Below are positions 30,403 through 34,649 of a stretch of 34,649 nucleotides of DNA, one piece after another (the first letter of the stretch is position 1; the number at the start of each line of letters is the position of its first letter). The stretch is from NCBI GenBank assembly GCA_003670425.1, contig QWRL01000006.1, forward strand, positions 1 to 34,649. The letters run 5' to 3'. The DNA comes from Chloroflexota bacterium. GTDB lineage: Bacteria > Chloroflexota > Anaerolineae > Anaerolineales > UBA11657. Made by a program: the position numbers and the translations under genes. Under the pieces are notes generated by a model. It was not told where the DNA came from. It saw only the letters and a program-made list of their open reading frames with translations, and did not search any database.

Positions 30403-30432
30403 GTCAGCGCATGCGCTGACGGGCATGCGCCC
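30403..30432. terminator. 18-nt perfect palindrome plus short hairpin between convergent genes
   Basis: GTCAGCGCATGCGCTGAC (30403-30420) is a perfect palindrome that can fold as a 7-bp stem with a CATG loop. GGGC-ATGC-GCCC (30421-30432) follows directly and touches the SDR stop codon. No T-run on either strand, so it may be a bidirectional terminator, a protein site or both. Confidence 0.5.
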
Positions 30433-31067
30433 TAAATATCCAGCAGGCCGCTGTGCCCGTTCTTGTGCGCCTCCAGCATGCGCTGCGCAAGCTCTGCCGG
30501 TTCCAGTGCACCCGCTGGAATGCGAAAGGGAACCTTGGCCCAGAACGGCGTGTTCACCGCCCCCGGCCGCACCAGCGTTACGCGCCGCTTGCGTTCTTCC
30601 TTGCGCAACGTGTCGGTAAACGCCTCCAGCCCGGCTTTGGCAGCCACATACGCAGACAGCCCCGGCAGCTTCAGGCGTTCAACCACCGCGCCCACAAACA
30701 TCATGTGCGCCTCGGGCGTCAGCAGCGCCAGCGAAAAGTGCGCAGTGAGGTATGCGCCCGTGAGGTTGGCGTTTAGAATGCGCGCAAAATCGGCCGGCGT
30801 CAGTGCTTCCAGCTTCAATGACGCAATGTCACCGACTGCGTAGATGGACAGCGCCACATCCGAAGTTTCCATTGCAATCGCCTGCACTGTGCGCTGCACG
30901 GATTGTGCGTCCGCAACATCGGCCGCGTAACAGTGCGGCGTCAGCGCGCAAACCGCCGCAGAATCGTTGCGCGTAGCTGCATGGACTTGCCAGTCTTCGG
31001 CCCGCAAGGCGGCCACCAGCGCCTGGCCCAGCCCGCCCGCAGCACCCCAAATTACAGCGTTGTTCAT
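30432..31067 (-). CDS. Short-chain dehydrogenase/reductase with an altered catalytic serine position
   Basis: A classical SDR of 211 residues. It has the cofactor loop WGAAGGLGQAL (G8, G12, G14), LNANLTGAY (N99-N101), and the catalytic SAYVAAK (Y140, K144). The strand that normally ends in the catalytic serine (like VNISS) reads MMFVGAVVERL, with Gly126-Ala127 there, so activity may be weak or atypical. I place the start at ATG 31067, 9 nt after AAGGA (31081-31077), rather than ATG 31073, which is only 3 nt from it. It is divergent from the KDG kinase gene. A sugar-acid oxidoreductase role is possible but unproven. Confidence 0.83.
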   Translation of the reverse strand: MNNAVIWGAAGGLGQALVAALRAEDWQVHAATRNDSAAVCALTPHCYAADVADAQSVQRTVQAIAMETSDVALSIYAVGDIASLKLEALTPADFARILNANLTGAYLTAHFSLALLTPEAHMMFVGAVVERLKLPGLSAYVAAKAGLEAFTDTLRKEERKRRVTLVRPGAVNTPFWAKVPFRIPAGALEPAELAQRMLEAHKNGHSGLLDI

Positions 31068-31234
31068 ATACATTTATCCTTGCAGACACACGCCCGCGCG
31101 CAAAATTTTGTAAAGCATTGCATGTGGCGAGTTTAGCGCGGTTATATGGATGCAGCGCCACAAGTTGTGATGGATGCGGAGAACCGCTTCTGCGCGCCGA
31201 ACATGCATGGCGACCCAACCAGTGTGCACTAGTT

Positions 31235-31240
31235 TAGAAT
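31235..31240 (+). promoter_or_regulatory. -10 box immediately before kdgK
   Basis: TAGAAT, five of six matches to TATAAT, ends 7 nt before the ATG at 31248. The predicted start coincides with the ATG, so the transcript would be leaderless. No Shine-Dalgarno and no good -35. Confidence 0.45.
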
Positions 31241-31247
31241 TCCAGCC

Positions 31248-32207
31248 ATGCCCCGCTTTGACCTGACCAGCATTGGTGAAGCCATGTGGCGCCTGAGCGT
31301 GCCCACCGGCCGCCGCTTGGAAGACACGCGCACACTGGACGTAGAGGTGGCCGGTGCCGAAAGCAATGTCTGCACCGCGCTTGCGCGCCTCGGCCGGCGC
31401 ACCGGCTGGGTCAGCCGCGTGCCGGATCATGCACTTGGCAGCAGCATCGTGCGTGCCCTGCGCGCGGATGGCGTGGATGTGACCGCCGTGCGGCGCGCAG
31501 CAAACGAGCGGCTGGGCACTTATTTCATTGAGTACGCCACCCAACCGCGTGCCATTCAGGTGATCTACGACCGCACCGACTCAGCTGCGGCACACATGAC
31601 AGCAGCTGACGTGGATTGGGCATACCTGCTGGACACGCGGATATTGCACCTGACCGGCATCACCGCAGCACTGGGCGACAATGGCCGCACAATTGTGGCG
31701 CAGGCGCTGCAGCGCGCGCGCGCCGCTGGCATCGCCATCAGCTTTGATGTGAACTACCGCGCAAAAATGTGGCCGGCAGACACGGCAGGGGCTGCACTGC
31801 GCCCCATGCTGGCAGAAGCCGATGTGCTGTTCTGCAAAGGCGCGGATGCGCAGCGCCTGTTTGGCTGCAGCGGCGAGCCGCCACAATTGATGGCCGCACT
31901 GCAGAAGCTGACGCGCGCAACCGCAATCTACTGTACGTTTGGCGAGCAGGGCGCGGCGCTATTGCAAGGCAGCGAGTTTTTGTTTCAACCGGCGCTGCCG
32001 GTGCAGATTGTGGACCGCGTGGGCAGTGGTGACGCATTTGCCGCCGGCGCGCTTGACGGCTGGTTGGACAATGACCCGCGCGCGGGCTTGCGCCGCGGCG
32101 CAGGCCTGGCCGCCATTGCGCTGTCACAGTTTGGCGATCGTGTGCTTTCATCCCGCGCAGAGCTCGACGCCGTGCTTACCCAAAAATCAGCCGACATCGT
32201 GCGCTGA
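31248..32207 (+). CDS. kdgK: 2-keto-3-deoxygluconate kinase (PfkB family)
   Basis: It phosphorylates 2-keto-3-deoxygluconate (KDG) to KDPG, the substrate of the next gene's product. The 319-residue protein shows VEVAGAESNVCTALARLG near the N-terminus, DVNYRAKMWP (167-176), typical of KDG kinases, CTFGEQGA, and the PfkB signature DRVGSGDAFAAG (256-267) with catalytic Asp262. The length is normal. It is followed after 32 nt by the KDPG aldolase gene, which makes the functional assignment strong. The -10-like box only 7 nt upstream suggests leaderless expression. Confidence 0.92.
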   Translation: MPRFDLTSIGEAMWRLSVPTGRRLEDTRTLDVEVAGAESNVCTALARLGRRTGWVSRVPDHALGSSIVRALRADGVDVTAVRRAANERLGTYFIEYATQPRAIQVIYDRTDSAAAHMTAADVDWAYLLDTRILHLTGITAALGDNGRTIVAQALQRARAAGIAISFDVNYRAKMWPADTAGAALRPMLAEADVLFCKGADAQRLFGCSGEPPQLMAALQKLTRATAIYCTFGEQGAALLQGSEFLFQPALPVQIVDRVGSGDAFAAGALDGWLDNDPRAGLRRGAGLAAIALSQFGDRVLSSRAELDAVLTQKSADIVR

Positions 32208-32239
32208 TTCTGAAGCAACGCCACTCAATTACCGCCAGC

Positions 32240-32863
32240 ATGTCCGCCCTGCAGCAGGTTCTGTCAGAAAAAATAATTGCCATTGTGCGGCTGGATGATT
32301 ACGCCAGCGCAGTGGATGTGGCGCGTGCGCTGGCTGCCGGTGGCATTCGCGTGCTGGAGTTCACGCTTACCGGCCGGGGTGCACTGGAAGCGATTGCCGC
32401 CACCCGGCTGGCATTGGGAGACACGGTGTGCGTCGGGGCCGGCACGGTGCTCAGCGCCGCTGATGCGCACACCACAATTGCGGCCGGCGCCCAATTTGTG
32501 GTCACGCCCGCGCTGCGCCCCACAGTCATAGAAGCATGCACAAGCCACAATGTGCTGGCGGTGTGCGGCGGCTTTACACCCACGGAGCTGCTGCAAGCAC
32601 ACGAGTGTGGTGCGCAGTTGGTAAAAGTATTTCCGGCGCAGGCTGGCGGCGCGCGCTACTTAAGTGACGTGCTGGCGCCGCTGCCATTTCTAAAGCTTGT
32701 GCCCACCGGCGGGATCAGCGCCTCAAATGCGCAGGAGTATCTGGCTGCCGGTGCCGTAGCCGTTGGTATTGGCGGCAGCCTTGTGTCTCGCAAGGCGGTT
32801 GCGGCGCGCGCCTTTGATGAAATCACGACGTCTGCTAGGCAGTGCCGGGCTGCAATCAGCTAG
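32240..32863 (+). CDS. eda: KDPG/KHG aldolase (2-dehydro-3-deoxyphosphogluconate aldolase)
   Basis: It splits KDPG into pyruvate and glyceraldehyde-3-phosphate, the last step of the Entner-Doudoroff and hexuronate routes. The 207-residue protein has IAIVRLDD (Arg17), VLEFTLT (Glu40, catalytic base), GAGTVLS, FVVTPALRP, the Schiff-base lysine in VKVFPAQAGG (Lys129) and VPTGGIS. Length and motif order are typical. It lies 32 nt downstream of kdgK, without a visible Shine-Dalgarno of its own. The kinase-aldolase pair defines a KDG breakdown module, but the upstream dehydratase or isomerase is not in this window. Confidence 0.94.
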   Translation: MSALQQVLSEKIIAIVRLDDYASAVDVARALAAGGIRVLEFTLTGRGALEAIAATRLALGDTVCVGAGTVLSAADAHTTIAAGAQFVVTPALRPTVIEACTSHNVLAVCGGFTPTELLQAHECGAQLVKVFPAQAGGARYLSDVLAPLPFLKLVPTGGISASNAQEYLAAGAVAVGIGGSLVSRKAVAARAFDEITTSARQCRAAIS

Positions 32864-32941
32864 CCACAGCCCGCTCGCAGGCAGCAGCTAATCGAGTAGC
32901 GAACTATCTCCAGCACTATTTAACCTTACTGGACCAGTCCG

Positions 32942-32970
32942 TTGCGCGCATAATGCCCTCGGCATAAAGT
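32942..32970 (+). promoter_or_regulatory. Candidate promoter for the small ORF and membrane protein
   Basis: TTGCGC (32942-32947) and TAAAGT (32965-32970) are 17 nt apart, upstream of the 33062 ORF. Moderate matches only. Confidence 0.3.
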
Positions 32971-33061
32971 CCGCAGGCGCATCGCAGGTTGCCGTATCCA
33001 ACTCAGCGCAGTAATCCTAGCAGGCTGCTAAGGAGCAGCACCTGCCCGCTCTGGGAGTAAA

Positions 33062-33154
33062 ATGAGCAGACCGCATTGCAAACCCAAAGCCGATACATCG
33101 GGCGACAAGCTGTTCACGGCCTATCGGCATACCCTTGAAAGAGACGAACAATGA
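33062..33154 (+). CDS. Possible 30-residue peptide gene coupled to the downstream membrane protein
   Basis: An ATG at 33062, 4 nt after GGGAG (33053-33057), opens a 30-residue frame that begins MSRPHCKPKADTSGDKLFTA and ends in TGA at 33152-33154. The stop overlaps the ATG of the next gene as ATGA. The downstream gene has only a weak Shine-Dalgarno, so its translation may depend on this ORF. The peptide is polar and basic and resembles nothing I recognise. It may be a real small protein, a coupling leader or the remnant of a longer gene; a stop at 33029-33031 closes the frame upstream. Confidence 0.4.
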   Translation: MSRPHCKPKADTSGDKLFTAYRHTLERDEQ

Positions 33155-33549
33155 ATTGGATACGGATCGCTGCCATCGGATACGCTATCGTTACAGTGGG
33201 GATCGTCGCTTTCCAGATTGGGCTGGCCCTAGGCGCGCCTTGGGGAGCATACGCGATGGGTGGCGCATTTCCCGGCCAATTTCCGCCGCCTATGCGTGTG
33301 GCCGCCCTAGTGCAGGCGCTTCTACTGGTAGCCCTGGCGGGTGTTGTTCTGGCCCGAGCAGGTGTAGCGCTGCCTCGCTGGTCCCGCACATCTCGCCGGT
33401 GGATTTGGGTAGTCGTCGCCTTTTCCAGCCTCAGCCTGATCTTGAATCTGATTACCACCAGCCCGGGCGAACGGATGATCTGGGCACCCGTGGCGTTTCT
33501 TCTGCTGCTATGCAGCTTGGTCGTCGCCCGTGGGAGGCCAACTGGCTGA
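33151..33549 (+). CDS. Conserved four-helix membrane protein of unknown function
   Basis: A 132-residue integral membrane protein with helices at about 4-26, 48-68, 83-102 and 108-126. It contains the loop GAPWGAYAMGGAFPGQFP and the stretch RVAALVQALLL, the pattern of a widespread uncharacterised bacterial family; no function is known to me. It starts at an ATGA overlap with a 30-codon ORF. Its DNA looks less rich in the GCGC and CAGC words that fill neighbouring genes, so it may have been acquired later. It converges with the YhhN gene with only 14 nt between. Confidence 0.75.
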   Translation: MNWIRIAAIGYAIVTVGIVAFQIGLALGAPWGAYAMGGAFPGQFPPPMRVAALVQALLLVALAGVVLARAGVALPRWSRTSRRWIWVVVAFSSLSLILNLITTSPGERMIWAPVAFLLLLCSLVVARGRPTG

Positions 33550-33563
33550 CGATGTAGAGGAGA

Positions 33564-34214
33564 TCACGAGTGTTTGTGAAAAATATCGCCACGCAAATTC
33601 TTCCTTCGCCCGCGCCACGGCACCGCCACCCGAAATTTATCCACCGCGATCACCGCATCGGACAAAACAAAGAGCAATGCGCCAATGCCGAGCAGCGGCA
33701 CTGGCACACTGATAGCTGCGAGTGCCATCAGGCAGATGATGCCAAGGTAGATGCCGACAGGCACGCGCAAGCTGCCCAGCACCGGCCACAGCCACGCCAA
33801 CATGGCGCCTGCCAGCGCCAACAGCGTGAGCATCCCCGCAATTTGCAAGGCGTGTGGAATAGTGGCGTGCGGCAGCATCACAAGCAAATAGCATAGATGC
33901 GCGCCCAGGAACGCGGCAAGTCCCCGTACAAAATTATGCTGGCCATCCACCAGCGCAAGAAAATAATCGCCTACGCTCGAAAGCAGCAACGCCCCAGCCA
34001 GCATCCCAAGCGCCAGCCGGGGAGCCGCTTCCCCGCCGAACCCCAACAGCGGCAGCGGCACGAGTGCTCCCAGCGCAGCGCTTTTGACGGCAGTGCGCAG
34101 GGCGGACACGGGTCTGTGCATCAGGCCGAAATAGCCGAGTGCGCTCAGTAGCGACAGGAAAACCAGCGCTTGGCGCACTCCCTCAAGACCATCCCCGAAC
34201 GGCTGCGGACTCAA
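33564..34214 (-). CDS. YhhN-family lysoplasmalogenase-like membrane protein
   Basis: Eukaryotic YhhN relatives hydrolyse the vinyl-ether bond of lysoplasmalogens; bacterial members are assigned by similarity. The protein is up to 216 residues, with about eight hydrophobic helices and the family blocks LLLSSVGDYFLALVDG and LLFVLSDAVIAVDKF, which carry the conserved aspartates. The frame begins with a TTG at 34214. An in-frame GTG at 34178, preceded by GGGGAT and starting directly before the first helix, is an equally good start. It is downstream of the monooxygenase-like gene on the same strand. Confidence 0.83.
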   Translation of the reverse strand: MSPQPFGDGLEGVRQALVFLSLLSALGYFGLMHRPVSALRTAVKSAALGALVPLPLLGFGGEAAPRLALGMLAGALLLSSVGDYFLALVDGQHNFVRGLAAFLGAHLCYLLVMLPHATIPHALQIAGMLTLLALAGAMLAWLWPVLGSLRVPVGIYLGIICLMALAAISVPVPLLGIGALLFVLSDAVIAVDKFRVAVPWRGRRKNLRGDIFHKHS

Positions 34215-34274
34215 GAAAATTTGCCTGCGCGTGGTCGCTGGAATTTAACGCATGTACTGCGCTGCCCAAAACTA

Positions 34275-34315
34275 CAACACCGGCAGCTAAAAAGCCGGCT
34301 GTGTTGCGCGGGCAG
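34275..34315 (-). terminator. Imperfect hairpin at the end of the monooxygenase-like gene
   Basis: CAACA and CGGC on one side can pair with GCCGG and TGTTG on the other across a 9-nt loop, with a 3-nt bulge. The gene's stop codon is in the loop and a short TAGTTTT follows on the minus strand. Possible weak terminator. Confidence 0.3.
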
Positions 34316-34598
34316 TAACGCTCTCCCGCATGGCTTGGATTCGCGGGCCAAACTCTTTCATGTGCGCCTGCTCCATGTGCACCTGCAGCGCAGCCAGCGA
34401 ATCCCATTTTTCAATCAAGGTAATCCGGTTGGCGTGGAGGGGCTCCTGGATTCCCAATGGGGAGGCAATATCGCGGGTGTACACATATTCGATGCAGCCC
34501 GGCTCGGCCAGCACCAGTGGCCGCAGCTTTTCACACTCAGCAAGAAAATCAGGCAGGCGGCCGGGTTTTACAATCATCGTTACGACAATGTGGATCAC
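34287..34598 (-). CDS. Antibiotic biosynthesis monooxygenase (ABM) domain protein
   Basis: A small dimeric ferredoxin-like alpha/beta-barrel protein of 103 residues. Typical features are the N-terminal strand IHIVVTMIVKPGR, the helix LPDFLAECEKLRPLVLAEPG, then IEYVYTRD, the strand with ITLIEKWDSLAALQVHM, and EQAHMKEFG with the conserved His. Members are cofactor-free monooxygenases or of unknown role. The start chosen is GTG 34598, preceded by GGAGG 5 nt away; an upstream in-frame TTG at 34616 overlaps that ribosome binding site and is unlikely. Substrate unknown. Confidence 0.85.
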   Translation of the reverse strand: MIHIVVTMIVKPGRLPDFLAECEKLRPLVLAEPGCIEYVYTRDIASPLGIQEPLHANRITLIEKWDSLAALQVHMEQAHMKEFGPRIQAMRESVTARATQPAF

Positions 34599-34628
34599 TG
34601 GTTCCTCCGCAATCAAGGTTAAGTGCGA

Positions 34629-34649
34629 TCAGGCGCGGCGCAGTTTGTG
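34629..34649 (-). CDS. Possible C-terminal end of an upstream gene, cut by the window
   Basis: On the minus strand the last 21 nt read HKLRRA followed by TGA, 30 nt before the monooxygenase-like gene. Six codons are too few to prove a gene; it is listed only as a possible gene end. Confidence 0.15.
   Translation of the reverse strand, partial: HKLRRA

Noticed and set aside
32864..33061. tRNA or other structured RNA in the gap after eda
   Set aside because: Several short complementary stretches exist, but no cloverleaf or T-loop consensus could be assembled.

Overview
The window reads as a contiguous piece of a GC-rich bacterial chromosome. I place it tentatively in the Chloroflexota, for three reasons. 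Several exported proteins carry long Thr/Pro/Ala linkers of the TPTVTPT kind. A Ser/Thr kinase is fused to an extracellular formylglycine-generating-enzyme (FGE) domain. TolB-like lipoproteins and LysM proteins with low-complexity spacers are also present. This placement is inference from protein style, not a phylogeny. I see no insertion sequence, CRISPR array, rRNA or recognisable tRNA.

Left part (1-16.7 kb), almost all on the minus strand. It holds the 5' part of dnaN, a divergent stand-alone SET-domain gene, phoU, and a tightly overlapping sugar-nucleotide cassette (rmlB, rmlA-like nucleotidyltransferase, NAD-dependent epimerase, glycosyltransferase). Next come a chemosensory pair (CheW-CheW-CheA-like protein plus a receptor-like protein, both with degenerate key motifs), a membrane-anchored penicillin-acylase-family Ntn hydrolase, recF, and a Ser/Thr kinase-FGE fusion. 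dnaN and recF are on the same strand but about 12.6 kb apart.

Middle part (16.8-25.7 kb), mixed strands. It holds a zinc-phospholipase-C-like protein with an apparently leaderless GTG start and a six-bladed TolB-type lipoprotein. A DUF4380-xylulokinase pair follows. The ATP-grasp ligase fused to a C-terminal SET methyltransferase domain is the most unusual protein here. It sits behind a strong sigma70-like promoter and a leader of about 130 nt. A dienelactone hydrolase and a secreted TSP3/beta-gamma-crystallin/LysM protein close this part.

Right part (25.8-34.6 kb): comEC with a metal-free metallo-beta-lactamase domain, a HAD hydrolase, a DUF4432 aldose-epimerase-like protein, a short-chain dehydrogenase, and KDG kinase plus KDPG aldolase (a sugar-acid/Entner-Doudoroff branch). 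After these come a four-helix membrane protein preceded by an overlapping 30-codon ORF, a YhhN-type lysoplasmalogenase and a small antibiotic-biosynthesis-monooxygenase-like protein.

Two regulatory habits recur. Several genes have a -10-like box 7-12 nt before the start codon and no Shine-Dalgarno, which suggests leaderless or nearly leaderless mRNAs. Many gene ends carry a GC-rich perfect hairpin without a U-tract. The long open frames antisense to real genes (for example opposite the acylase, xylB and rmlB) are composition artefacts and are not annotated.
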